Source of the DNA: Rhizoctonia solani
Lineage: Eukaryota > Basidiomycota > Agaricomycetes > Cantharellales > Ceratobasidiaceae
Direction: 5' to 3'
Length of the DNA: 64,000 bases
Assembly (NCBI RefSeq): GCF_016906535.1
Contig: NC_057378.1
Location: 1,674,001 to 1,738,000, forward strand
Shown: one piece after another, positions 21,914-34,159 of the stretch
How positions within the stretch are numbered: position 1 is the stretch's first letter
How the letters are laid out: every line of letters begins with the position of its first letter
The notes under the pieces: model-generated
What the model was told of the DNA's origin: nothing
Databases searched by the model: none
What the model saw: the letters and a program-made list of their open reading frames with translations, nothing else
Program-made: the position numbers and the translations under genes

Positions 21914-22987
21914 TGCTCCATCTAAGGGCACCTGCGTTCAGCGAGGTCTGTACGAGAAAGAATGACAACAAACTCACATATAGCGCCGCTAAACAATCCC
22001 AAAAACTGTTTATCGTCAAAGCTTATCCAATGTTCTGCTTATCTTGGATGCTCACAAGCACTAAGGATGCAATATCAAACCTGCATGCATAGACCCAGTC
22101 GCGTCAGTTGAGATCTTTACACCAGAACGGTACCCCAAGACGGCGTACCAGCTGGACATGTTTGCAGGCAGTGTGAGATTGTGTTGGTTGAATTCGGATG
22201 TGGTGGTTGCTGTGCTGTCGTGAGTGATGACGGCATGGGGCAGCGGCTGGAGCCCGAGAGCTCACGTGATCGTGCCGATTTCATCCGTCGATCAATTCAT
22301 CTCGTTTTTTTTGTTTTCAGCGCTGCTCGGGTGCCTATTAAGGCACATACCATTCGTGGTGTTATTATTTTATCAAGAATTTGCTTGTATGGCACAAGGA
22401 TACATGGTAAGATGGCATTGTTACTTTTGTCAAGACATTGGCTGCTCGTATTCCAGCAAACCCTTAAGGGGCCCAGTACGAGATATTGACTACACCCGAC
22501 AAACAAGTGAGATAGGTTTCCGTCATGTATATTTCAACTGTACAGGGTTCGCACATCAGAATACATGTAATTTTCTTCTTCACTTGGTTCCACGACTATG
22601 CTTTCATCGACAGGACCAACAATAAACAATCTCTATCAACTTCTAGTCTCCAAGGCACAAGCACCAAAAGCATCAGCTTACTCCACATATCTATATTTGG
22701 ACAAGGAAAAGAGCCACCCCATTTAGGCTCGCCAGGTCTCGTCCACAAATAAGAAATTCGCATTAAGGGACTACAATAAGCACAGAGGGGGCAGAAGAGA
22801 TCGTAACGTGGTGTTTAAGTCGTCAAAGTGTTCATCGCGCAAGTAATACAGAAGACCACATCCCAAAACATCCTACTTACTCCATTTGTCATAGTACGGT
22901 CCGTTTTTCAGCATTGAAATCTACACGTTCACTTGAATCTGTTCAGGATAATTCTCTCACAAAAAACTCCAAAGCCCAAGACTTACT
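21914..22987. other. intergenic, nothing recognised
   Basis: Short ORFs on both strands without motifs. It holds the 3' end region of the CCCH/SR gene on its right side. Confidence 0.45.
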
Positions 22988-25900
22988 TTACTGTCCCGTC
23001 ATACGACCCATCAGCCTTCCTCCTAGGACTTCGCGACGATCGCTTCGGCTAGCCTGACTAGGAAAAGGTTCCCCTCCCCCGAGTCGGTTCGCCAAGGGTG
23101 CCTGCTGGGCCTGTGGCTTCGAGGCCCTCGTCGCCTTGCTAACCGGTTGACCTCGGTTAGATACCTGTCCGCGGTTCGACGGAGCCGCGGGGGCAAGCCG
23201 ATTAGCCAGGTCAGGTTCGGCATTCATTCGAGCGAGAAGATTCTCGCGCGGCTCCGCAGGATGGCTGTTACCCATGGACGTATAATGATCGTTAGCAGAG
23301 GATTCAGGGTAATCACTGAGTCTGTTCTCCAACCCTCGGGCCGTGTAGCCTCGCGCAGGCGAAGACATAGGGCTGATATCCATCGCCCTCGATTGGTTGA
23401 AGCTATCGTAATCGTTCAAAGCTGTCATCGCCGTTCGGGGCGGTGGAGTTGAGCTCCTAATTGGCTCATGGTTGGTAGTCATTGTATCGCTCGGGACCGA
23501 TTCTTGAGCTTTATCTAAGGTGGAAGTACAAGTCAGTAAAAAAAAACATGTTTACCCTTCAAAGTTACAACAGCTCACTTTGGGCAGTTCGACTACCACC
23601 GGTCTCCGGTTCCCAAGCTCGAGGAATATTCTTTTCGGGCGGAAAATAAGCACTACCATTAGTATAACCATCTACGGGAGCAGTGGCGGCAATAGTGGTG
23701 GCAGCAGCACGAGGCTCATAGCGTTGCCTACGAGGGCGAGATCTTGACCTAGACCTTGAAAAGGAACGCGAAGAAGACCTAGGGCTCCGGTACATCGGGC
23801 TCCTAATTGGACTGAGAGAGTACCTTGCCGGACTCCAGGAGCGGCTCCGGGAACGGGCGCGAGCAGCAAATCGTTCACGAAGCGGTCGGCGAACAGGGGA
23901 TCGAGACCGAGACCGAGATCGGGACCGGGACCTGGACCGCCAGTCACGGTGCCGCGGGCCCGGCGAGGGAGATCGACCTCTTGGCGGTAGAGGAGACAGT
24001 CTTCTTGGGGGCGGCGACCTCGACCGAGCCATAGGGCGGTATGAATCACCCCCGGCTTTGCGCGAGTTCATGCGAGTCATTAGACTACGACGTTCAGGCT
24101 CCCGGCTGTTCTTTCGGCTGTTCCTCCGTATCGGCTCTGGACTATCTCTTCGAGTATCCCGCCTTGCCGGCTCTCGACCTTTTGGTTGTGACTGGGCTTG
24201 ACCTTGGGGCGGGGAAACCATGTTCGGGCGAGGGGGAGCTGGGGGAAGGTTCGGACGAGGCGGAGGGGTGGCGGGTCTATTGGTGGGACCAGCCCCTCGA
24301 ACCGGAATAGGAACCGGAATTGAAGTTTTATGTACTTTGGGAGCTGGAGCTGTTGATGCATTACTAGCCTGGGTAGCAGACGGGTTTGAAACGGGTGCCA
24401 TGGATGCACTCGGGGCACTCGTAGTGGAACCATTCGACAAGTTCGTGACCAAAGCTCTCGGAACGCTCTGTTCTGGGGCGGGCCTCGCAGGCAAAGGCTG
24501 GGCAACCGCTGTAGACGGTACAGGTGGCTTGGTTGGAATAGCTGGTGCCGTCGTAGCCGACACAGAACGGGTGGTATTTGGAACAGACACCCCCTGAGCC
24601 AAAGCAGTGGAACTAGGATTGGATGTAGGGGGAGGGCGGTACGGAGGAGGGGGAGGGCGATTGAGAGGAGTAAGCGTGGTGCCAGTTGGGGGTGTTGGAG
24701 CCTTTGTAGCCGGAGCCACGGCTCTAGAAGGCAAAGGTGCTATAGGCCTGGGCTGGGACTGTGCCGCCTCGGCTCTTGGTTGAGTCTGAGCCTGCGCCTG
24801 CTGCGTTGCCACAGACTGTGATTGCGTCTGGGTCGCCCCAGCTCGTGTCTGCGACTGGGAAATTTCAGGTGGGAGAATAGATGGACCACTCGGCTCTGAA
24901 GGAGAGTCACCCGCCAAATCATACAAGGTGACTTCTTCCTGCTTGATTTCTCGAGTCGCAGTATCGATTCGGGTAGGTTGGGGATGAGGACGGGGTTGGG
25001 ACCCCGAAGCCTTTCGTTTTGCGGCCTTGGTGTTCGGAACAGAAGCATCTTGCTCTACTTTGACTTTTGCATTTGCTTGCCCACCCGACTTGTTCGCATT
25101 CGTAGGATTCGAACCGCCCTGCGCAGCCGCCTTTCCTTTTCCTTTTCCCTTTGTCTTGGATTGAGCTTTTGGGGACTCTGGTGGGACGACCATGAGTGAA
25201 GGAGGTCGAGGAGGTAGGGGATGAACTGGAGCAGGAACAGTTCGCGACGACGTTCCCGTATGTTGTACTGTTAGCGTCGGTGTAGACATCAAAGATCCCG
25301 CAGTTGCAGACGCAAGTGCAGGAACCGGAGGCGCCGGTTTGGAGGGTTTGGGTCCTGCATGCCCTGGTATGGCTACTGGAACGGCCGGGGTTGGAGCCGG
25401 AGTTGGGGCCGAGGTTGTGGATGTTGGCGGCATGGGAGCCGTCTGCCGAGATGACGGTTGGGACTGGGACGTGCTCGCGCCTGACCCTGTTCGAGTCTGG
25501 CCATTTAATCCGTGCAAGTATTTGCAATGGACGCCTCGTGCGCAACCCCCACGTCGCGAAAAGTACCGGCATGGTGTTCGTGTTGGGACAGGGGGAGGGG
25601 ATGGATTCGTTCCCAGGAGAGGTGCATCAGCGAGGGAGGGCGTGCGTGTGACGAGTGGAGCAGTACCTTCTGGAGGGGCGGTCGTAGGTGGTGGAGGGGG
25701 AGGACCAGAGGAAAGGGGTTGCTCGACGGTGGGTGCGGAATTGGCAGGGGTAACCGATCGTTGGAGTTCACCAATGTGAATGTCGGGGCATTGTTCTTTC
25801 CGAACGCACACACGTCCGGGCGGCCTATTGTGAAACCTACAGATATTGCCCGACTTGACAACTGGCGTTACAGTCAAGGAGCTACTTTGCTCAACAATAG

Positions 25901-27233
25901 GCTGAGGTGTCGTAGATTGGCTAAGAGCCCGAGTGACTCTTGTCCCCTCGGCGTTGACCAGGGTCTGGGGTGCAGTCGAGCTCGATGCGGCAACAGGAAT
26001 TCGGTCGACTTCGGCCCGGAGTGGTGGAGGAACACCGGTTCGTGTATTAGCCGCATCTAAAGCGAGTTGTGGTATAGGGGAATTTCTCTGGGCATTGGGC
26101 CCTTGGACATTGTGCTCCACATCTTGGAATTTACGTTTGGCAGGAGTGGTGTTGGTCGACCAAGGTGAACCATCTCTCCGATCGACAGTGATTTGGTTGG
26201 TCTCTCCGGATGTACTAGGAGGAGATAATGTGGTAGGGCCTTGTGATAGACGTTGAATAATGGAACGGTGTGCTGCAGATCCACTAGCCGCAGCCTGCGA
26301 TTGAACAACTGGTGGCCGGGCACCCAGTGGAGTGGGTGGCATCACGCTCGTAACCGAATTGGACTGACCCGGAGCGTAAGTTTCATCGGTAGGGTCGGCA
26401 TTATAAATGCGGAGTTCGACATCAGACGAATCCGAGTCATAGTCATCATCAGATGCAGGTGCCTGCGGGTTACTAATATTCTCGTTGACTTGAACCTGTG
26501 TTTGCTGCGGTTCAGGTATAGAACGTGATTGAGGGGAAGGAGGGGTGACGATATTGGGGGGACGCTCAACCCTCGATTGTCCAAGATCCTGACGAACTTG
26601 TTCCCATTCATTTCGTTCGCGCGCACTTTCGAGTTCCAACACCTCGAGTGGATCAAGCTTAGGAGAGCGAGGAGGTGCTCGAGGAAGATATCCAAATAAA
26701 CTCGGTTGCGTGTGTAACGGGTGCCCTTCAGAAAAACGTCGTACAGGAGAACGAGGGTACGGGAGTGTGATCGGAGGCGCGACGAAATAGTGATTTGCCG
26801 GCAAGTTGTGATAGGACGCTGGAATGCGGGAGTCGTTGGGTGAAGCACGAGAGAAAGGCAGTTCCTCGATCTCATGAGCTTCGTTGTCAATTTCCATAGC
26901 AGTAGGGGTGGCGACGCGAGGCACAGAGTCATGGTTGAAACCACTTCCACTTGACTTAGTCGCGTGTATGACAGTTCCATTGGCCAGTCCGAGCCCTATG
27001 TCTTGACCGGGATGAGCAGCTGAACATGGCAGTGTACTGGTCCTGGAGTCGGAGTTGGAGTTGGAATCAGAAGTAATGGCTGGGATAGAACCAGCAGTTG
27101 CAGAGGGTTCTGTCTGCGAATCCGCTGTCGCGTTCATATTAAGGCGTGATAAAAGGGATGGTTTGGAGAAGGAGAAAGAAAAGTTCTCAAATGATGGTGC
27201 CGTCGTGGCCGCCACCTCTCCGTTTGCTGACAT
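22988..27233 (-). CDS. large CCCH zinc-finger protein with C-terminal SR-rich region, 1,393 aa
   Basis: Two exons (27233-23579 and 23514-22988) join in phase 1. The start is MSANGEVAATTAPSFENF. Two CCCH fingers lie about residues 463-484 (C-X10-C-X5-C-X3-H, CRFHNRPPGRVC...CPDIH) and about 555-574 (canonical C-X8-C-X5-C-X3-H, CRYFSRRGGCARGVHCKYLH). Between and after them is a long Pro/Ala/Thr/Gln-rich low-complexity stretch with a basic KGKGKGK patch. An RS/SR-rich segment (about 1,045-1,180, with RSRSRSRSRSRSRS) follows, then a short tail ending GGRLMGRMTGQ. CCCH fingers bind RNA, and SR repeats mediate contacts in splicing and mRNA processing. A nuclear mRNA-processing role is inferred. No family name can be assigned because outside the fingers the sequence is low-complexity. 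Confidence 0.85.
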
Positions 27234-27498
27234 TGGCGGGGGAACTGGTCGTGGATTGAAGACGAAGAGTCAGGCATAGGGCGGCAATTTCCAAGTCCCA
27301 CCACCTCGGCGCTTACAGGTTACGTATTATACGCCATTACCAAATACAACCAAGTCCTCATTATACCTCAATGTATACAAATACAATGCAGTTTCTGTTA
27401 TCAATATCTGAACCAGACCAGGAGGGTGTTATGTATAATACATGTAAGCAGTACTTATTTATCAGGCATTCAAGTACCACCCATTGAACACAAGTTGT

Positions 27499-29892
27499 CT
27501 ATAAACTCCACTCCTCAACTGGATCCAGCTCATTTCCAGGAATCACAACCACCTGAGAACAGATTGTATAGATACTATCAGGTACGGCACCTCCACTCAA
27601 TGAATCACCATAACCCTACAGCGTGAGTTTTGATACACCATGCCTATGTACTATCTGCTCAATCACACTCCATGGCAGGAAACCAGACTGGTTGCCTGAA
27701 TATGTCAGGTGGAGGGATTTGATAGTACAAGGTGGTGGTAAATGGCTCTCATCCACCAGTTCCTTGGGCTTTAGAATGTGCCTAATTGCTAGTAATGGGA
27801 TTGTTGGTAGCAGAGAAAGAAAATGCACAAGGTTGGTGTAGCCATTAAATGCGCTTACCACCAATCAAGCAACATTGGATTGGACAAAAAACTTTTTTGT
27901 ATGGTGTTGCTTATTGTTGCACCAAGATAGACATAGCCTCCTGATTGATAGAGTAAGTGGGTTTGGCCCAAGCCAAATCAGTCTCAAGAGTCTCATATCC
28001 TGCTTAAGTACTAGCACTTCCAGATCCTCAAGAAGTACTGGGGTAAGAGCAATGCCATTGGACTTGACTCCAATGATACCAAGACCAAATTGAAGTAAGC
28101 AAAGCTTGGGACTTAATTCTAAGATAGCTCTGAGTGCAGACTTGGGTATTGGTACATGATAATAAGGATGTTTGTCTAGGCAAAGCTCAGTGAGACCATG
28201 ATAGATCTTGCTAGTCCACTTGGGACACAAACCACATAGTTGTAGCCTGGTGATAGAATAGTACAGAGTTTCTGTTAAGAGTTGTGTAAGTACAGGAGTA
28301 AGAAAGAATTACTATATACAAAATGTATATGAGAATAACTAAGAACTAGTATTAAGAATCAGAATATATGCACAGAATATATGCACAATATAGGCTAGAT
28401 TATCAGGAATAACAACTCCTAACAAATAGTCTAGCAACTATGAAGTGCAGGTGGTTGGTTATGTATAGTACTTTAGACTAATGTTACTTAAGCCTAAGTG
28501 ACTAAGGGTATGTATACTTAAGGTCTCTGGGATAGTACCTTAAGTAAGAGGGTTACCTGACTAATGTACAGGATTTATAGGATTGGCCTAATAAGTATAG
28601 GACTTATATATGCTTAAGTAACACTTAAGACTTATGGGGTTTACCTAAAATATATCTAGGATTTATGAGATATTGTAGATAAAGCTATCTACAATATAGG
28701 GGGTATGGTGGATTGAAACACTATCACTCAATCACAACAATCCTTACAGTATTGTTGCACTATACTCAATGTTGAACTCAACAACTGTGACAGTCAAGGG
28801 GCACAGGGTTGCAGTAAGTACACTAATAGGTTACCCTGTGTCTGTTGGGACTGGCCTATGGTCTTAGTGTGCCAAATAACCTCCTATGCTATTTACAGTG
28901 AGTCAATCACTAAAGTAAATGCGCAGATAAGCTGTTAAAGGCTTGTGTGTATATGTCAATATATAAGAGTGGATAAATGGATGCATTAGAAGCGTCTTCA
29001 CAGGGTCCTTTTATACCCTGAGAAGGCGCACAAACAAGTATATACATGATTGATACCAAGAGGGGGTACAGGAGGTATATGTGGCAACTGAAACACTTGA
29101 GGGAGCCAATACTTTGGTACATAGTAAACAAACAACAGATCCTAATATTTGCCCCAAGGCAATGTTTGCCCCAAGGCATTATTTACCTGTGTGGGTCCTT
29201 AGATGTCCCAAGGCTAAGTGTTTCATCCTTGGAGTAAACAGTCCCAAAGGTAGGATACCTCTGCATTGGGTACTTACAGTAAATGGGGCATAACTCAGCC
29301 AAATGTTGTCCGTTTTGGGAGTTTGACCCAGCGTTCTGGAGCGCACAAACATGCGCACCTAAGCGCAAGCGATTCGGCAGTGTGGGATGCCCGGGTGATG
29401 GAGAAAAGGCGCATTTAGTGCGTTGGCGCTTAAGCGCTGATTAAGCGCCGGAGCACTTGTCTATGCAACAGGGGGAACCCTGAATATTTCTGTGTGTAGC
29501 CACAAGATAGAATCTTGAATGATAAATACTACAAACAAGAGAAATATTACTTGTTACTGTTTATCTACTCAGCTGAATTTATATATATTTAAATGAGTGA
29601 GAAAACAGCATATATGCAAAAGGCATCGCATATTAAGGGTATTCCTGAGCTTTGTAGGTTTTGTAAAGGTCACTATTGGATAGAGGGACCTTGAAAACCT
29701 TAGTTCGCATCTTTATCTCATTTATTTACTGTGAGATTACTAGTGTAATTAATAAAATAAGTACAGATTAAAGAAGAAATGTCATATCCATAACAGTTTC
29801 TGCATTAGAAACAGCCACAAAATTGTGAAAACAAATATGGACACTATCATAGTGACCAAGTCCATGGATAGATAGTTCTGTAAGCATGCAGG
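27499..29892 (-). pseudogene. F-box/LRR-like protein, fragmentary (copy 2)
   Basis: The minus strand carries two parts of one gene. The upstream piece (29892 to about 29770) reads CMLTELSIHGLGHYDSV. The downstream piece (about 28280 to 27499) reads LTETLYYSITRLQLCGL, PKWTSKIYHGLTELCLD, SKLTL-stop-GYGDSLSGGAVPDS and ends LDPVEEWSL-stop at 27499. The blocks align in order with copy 3. About 1.5 kb of unrelated AT-rich DNA separates the pieces, and a TAG interrupts the last block. The N-terminal F-box part is missing because this copy meets copy 3 head to head at about 29,890. Confidence 0.72.
28285..29765. other. AT-rich insert between the two parts of F-box copy 2
   Basis: No coding motif was found. 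The right part holds runs such as GCGCTTAAGCGC and AAGCGCCGG that recall the Gypsy LTRs nearby, so a degraded LTR or MITE insertion is likely. I could not find its ends or a target duplication. Confidence 0.35.
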
Positions 29893-30223
29893 GATTGATA
29901 GTCACTATGCCCAATATTGATTTCAATCCACTATTTGGTCATATTCTCTCTATATTCTTTGAGAAATGTGTCCCAGGTATGCTTACAGAATTATCTATCA
30001 ACAGGATTATGGGGTTTGGTAGTGACCCTATGTGTGGTCCAAGTTCCCTGATAAGACCTACAGTAGAGGCTCTATGGGAGTCCATTACCACTCTACAACT
30101 ACATAATGCCTATCCTGAATGGACCAGCAAAATCTATCATGGCCTCACCAAGCTCTGCATAAGCAGACCTTCTGGTGCCTATGTGCTAATAACCAGCTCT
30201 GCACTCAAAGCTATCTTGGAATC

Positions 30224-30784
30224 TGTTACAACCTCCTAACATATACCACTGGAATTGCCTCTTTTTTCTGATATTTGTACTATTTTTTATGGACTTGATA
30301 TCTTGTATTTTTCAATCATGTGATCTTGGTGCTTATCATGCCAAGATGCTATGCCAAGATGCCGTGCCAAGGGCGCTTAGGAGACATCCACGCTTCTGCG
30401 CAGCCTGCATCATGGTTCCTTTTTCACATGGACACTTCCTTTCTCATGCGCACAGACCATGTAGATAGCGCCCCTTTGATTATATATACCGCAGGAAAAT
30501 CACTTGGAGACCCCAAGTTGATTTTACCTTGTCTCTTACTCATTAGAGAAGGTTCCCCAGCCAGCTAAGTAGCTGGCCCCCAGTGGTATTGCACACTCAC
30601 CCCCTTATTCTACTTATCACACCTCCAAGGCCTAAGGCCCCCTTGCACCCAGTAGATAGTAGTAGAGCACCTTAAAGTGCTAGTAGTATAGCCTAGAGTA
30701 GATTAGTCAGATAACATTGTCTGTAGTAGTACAGCCATAAGCGCCTGCCACTAGCAAGTACCCACCTTACAGTGGTGTACAACA
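30224..30784 (+). repeat. solo Gypsy LTR 1, inside F-box copy 3
   Basis: 561 bp from TGTTACAACCTCC to GTGTACAACA, flanked by GAATC at 30219-30223 and 30785-30789. It is related along its length to the Gypsy-A LTR but diverged, including CACGTG changed to CATGTG. No internal sequence remains, so it is the product of LTR-LTR recombination. Confidence 0.93.
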
Positions 30785-31599
30785 GAATCAAGCCCTAAAC
30801 TTTGTATTCTTCAATTTGGTGCCAGAATCAGGGAAACTACCCCCAAAGACATACAACTTACTCCAGTGCTCCTCAGAGATCTAGAAATACTTTTACTCAA
30901 AAGAAGCAAAGGGCAAAACTCTCTTGTGCTCATAAGACTGATTTGACCTGGACCAAAACTGCTTACTCTATCTGTCATGACCTTCATTGGCATGACATGA
31001 ATTTTTACTATTTTCTACCTTTTTTCTGAGACAGTTTCCTTTCTTGGTATATATTTATGACTCATCAAGATCACGTGACATATTTGATATACAATGTGAA
31101 ATTGTAAATGACTTGTTATTTAGTACTGTTGTTTTTGATGTGGCTTTCCTCATGTATATAAACCAGGTCAAGTTGCTGCTAAAACAGCAAGACTTGACCT
31201 CTTTGTCAATTCATCCTAAGCTCACTCTTACCCCTTGCCCAGGCCCCTAGTTGGCCATAAGTGCACTTTACTACAAACCCATAACCCAGGCCTTGTTGCC
31301 CTCTACCCTTAACCATACCCCTTGGGCCCTTGTTGCCCCTCTCTGTTTCATAGTCCATTGGTGATAGGGCCATGGACTTTAAGCCTACTTGTATCATAGG
31401 TCCAAGCTTAGTTGTGACACTATCTATTATGTATTTCTCATTTCCACCTCAGTCCCCAGACAACAAACAACACCATTTACAAGAGTTTTTTGCCCACTCC
31501 AACATTGCTTGATTGGTAGTAAATAAGTTCAACAACTACTCCAGTCTTGCACATTTTTTTTCTCTCCTACCAACTGTTCCAGTGTTGGCTCTTAGAAAG

Positions 31600-32168
31600 T
31601 GTTGTAACTGCACTGTAAGGTTGGTTACTTGCTAGTGGCAGGTGCTTATGGCTGTAACTAAACAGGACACTGCTAACTATCTAATCTAGGCTATCTACTA
31701 ATTAACTGCTTAAGGCAGCAACTACTGATGTATCTACATTGACAAGGGGGCCTGAGGCCTGGGACGTGTGATAAGTCAAAATAAGGGGGTAAGTGTGTGT
31801 GAACTACTGGCAACCAGCTACTTAGCTGGTTTCTGATAACCTTCTCTTGTGAGTGAGAGATGAGGTAAAATCAACTTGGAGTCTCCAAGCAATTTTCCTG
31901 CTGTATCAATAAGCAAGGTTCTATCTACATGGCAGTCTGTGCATGTGAGAAAGGAAGAGTACATTTGAAATGAGAAGTGTGCTGCAGGCTGCGCAGAAGC
32001 ATGGATTTCTCCTAAGCACCCTTGGCACAGCATATTGGTGCAGCATCTTGGCATAGTAAGCACCAAGATCATGTGATCAAAAAACATGAGATATCAAGTC
32101 CATAGAAAATAGTAAAAATATTAGAAAAATTGTCCAATTCCAATGGTATATGTTAATAGGGTGTAACA
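31600..32168 (-). repeat. solo Gypsy LTR 2, inside F-box copy 3
   Basis: 569 bp in reverse orientation, TGTTGTAACTGC...GTGTAACA, flanked by GAAAG at 31595-31599 and 32169-32173. It belongs to the Gypsy-A LTR family and is also old (CACGTG lost). Confidence 0.92.
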
Positions 32169-32344
32169 GAAAGTCACAAGGTTTGCAGGTAGTGAGCAAC
32201 AAGAGCCATTTACCACTGCCTTCTCCTATTGACTCCCTCCACTTGATGCATCTGGATGACCCCTCTACTCTCTGTGACTTGCAATGGCCATTGATTGAGC
32301 AGATAATATGCAGACACAGTGTACCCAAACTCATTGTGGGGCTG

Positions 32345-32668
32345 TGTCCTAGACGTCCTTAAGGGTTGTCTAGGTAGCAGGCGCTTGAGGCCGTATAGAA
32401 CTGAGTAAACTGCTTAAGGCGGTGGGAGGCTGTCCTGGACATGGTCACATGACCAGTACAAGTGGTTGCATGCTGGCCCAAGCCCAAATTTGGGGGGTAG
32501 CAGGTGTAATCATGGGTTGTCAGCAGAGGAATAATAGGGCTCTATGGCTTAGTGGTCAAGCTGGTTCAATTCCGGCTAGTTCTATTTTCCTCTGTTAATG
32601 ACAGATTGTCTTTGTTTAAATTTGAGAAAATGGGAATAAATTCCCTGGTATTGAGTGTGTCTACAACA
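32345..32668 (-). repeat. Gypsy-B 3' LTR (324 bp, variant centre)
   Basis: The first about 87 and last about 66 bp match the other LTR. The middle (about 32,432-32,602) does not match and includes tRNA-promoter-like A and B boxes (TGGCTTAGTGG at 32545, GGTTCAATTCC at 32563). Confidence 0.8.
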
Positions 32669-33077
32669 CTGCCCCCTCTAAGGGCCTTGGCAGCGCTGAG
32701 GGCCTTCTTTTTCATTTCTTTTTTGTACTTTTCTAAAAAATTTTTGGCATTTTTCAGATTTTCTTGGGGTTCCCATGTGTTTTCCTCAGATCCATAACCC
32801 TTCCATTTGACTTGGAAGAACCATTTACCGTTTTGTTCTTTGGCATTGGTGATTCCTTCTACCTCATAACATCAGTCACGTGCTAAGGAATCACCACCTA
32901 GAAAGGAATCAGACAACAATACTCCGCGCAGAATGCATTGTTTTGGCTCAAAATTGGTGAAGAGGTAGAATAAGCGTAGCTTAATAGATATATGAACTTG
33001 TTTTGTAGAAAATGTGCAGAGAACATCCTGTAAACAAGGTAGATGTGCGTAACTCTGGGGAAACTCCAAAGAAAAAT

Positions 33078-33640
33078 TGTTACAATCTCCCAAAATATAC
33101 CATCGGATTCGCCTCATTTTTCTCTTATTTTTACTATTTTTTTACGAACTTGTTATCCTATGTTTTCTGATCACGTGATCTCGACGCTTATTATGCCAAG
33201 ATGCCGCGCCGAGATGCCGTGCCAAGGGCGCTTAGGAGAAATCCACGCTTCTGCGCAGTCCGCAGCACGCTCCTCATTTGTCATTTGTACTTCTCTTTCT
33301 CACGCGCACAGACCATGTAGATAGTGTGCATTGTCTATATATACAGCAGGGAGATTGCTTGGAAACACCAAGTCGATTTTACCTCGTCTCTTACTCACTA
33401 GAGAAGGTAGTCAGCCAGCTGAGTCGCCGGCCCCTAAGTAGTTCCCAGACACTCACCACCCCTTTTACTCACCACACCTCCCAGGCCTAAGGCCCCCTCG
33501 CAGTAGAATAGAAGTAGTAGACCGCCCTAAGCGGTATTAGTATAGCCTAGATAGTTAGTTACTTAAGCAGTGTCTGTAGTAGTACGGCCATAAGCGCCCA
33601 TCCCCTAGCGTGTACCCAACCTTACAGTTGGCGTACAACA
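33078..33640 (+). repeat. Gypsy-A 5' LTR
   Basis: 563 bp. It differs from the 3' LTR by one T in a homopolymer and about half a dozen transitions. It contains the palindrome GATCACGTGATC at 33169-33180. Confidence 0.95.
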
Positions 33641-34159
33641 TTGTAAAATCGACTTCCTGTAGGCTTGATCGACAAGGAGAAGGTCCCCTGTACTAGCACA
33701 AGGGAAATCATGTGATCGGGGCCACTTTGCGGGATATAATAATCAAAAATCCCCCACCCCCACGTAGTACCGAATTGCTATAAGGCAGACGGATCCTAAT
33801 CCCCCGCATACCACGTGTTTTGCCGGAACACAGCAGATAGCAACCCTAGACAGCTGATTCACCCGCTTGCTAAAAACCCGCTCATATCACAATTGCCAGA
33901 TCTGTTGATTTGTTGTAGGGATAGTCCAACGCTAGGTGTCTGACGCAAGGGTTTAGCGTTCACACTCTGCACAAAAACCGCCCATAAGTCCTGATATAGG
34001 CATCCTCCCCCACGCCGTTTTTTCACAATTCCATCCACACGCTCTGGCGCCCCACACCCCTACTCCCGTCCCTCTAGTCGTACCAGCCGTCGCTCAGTTC
34101 CATCCCATTCCCAACCACCCACTCGCAGCTCATCTCCCACTGCACGAGACTTGTCAGAA
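33641..34159 (+). other. Gypsy-A untranslated leader
   Basis: 519 bases between the 5' LTR and the Gag start with no long frame. This is the usual site of primer binding and packaging signals. I could not identify the tRNA primer. Confidence 0.55.

Noticed and set aside
32545..32590. Functional tRNA gene
   Set aside because: A and B boxes are only 7 bases apart, no anticodon arm fits, and the acceptor ends do not pair.
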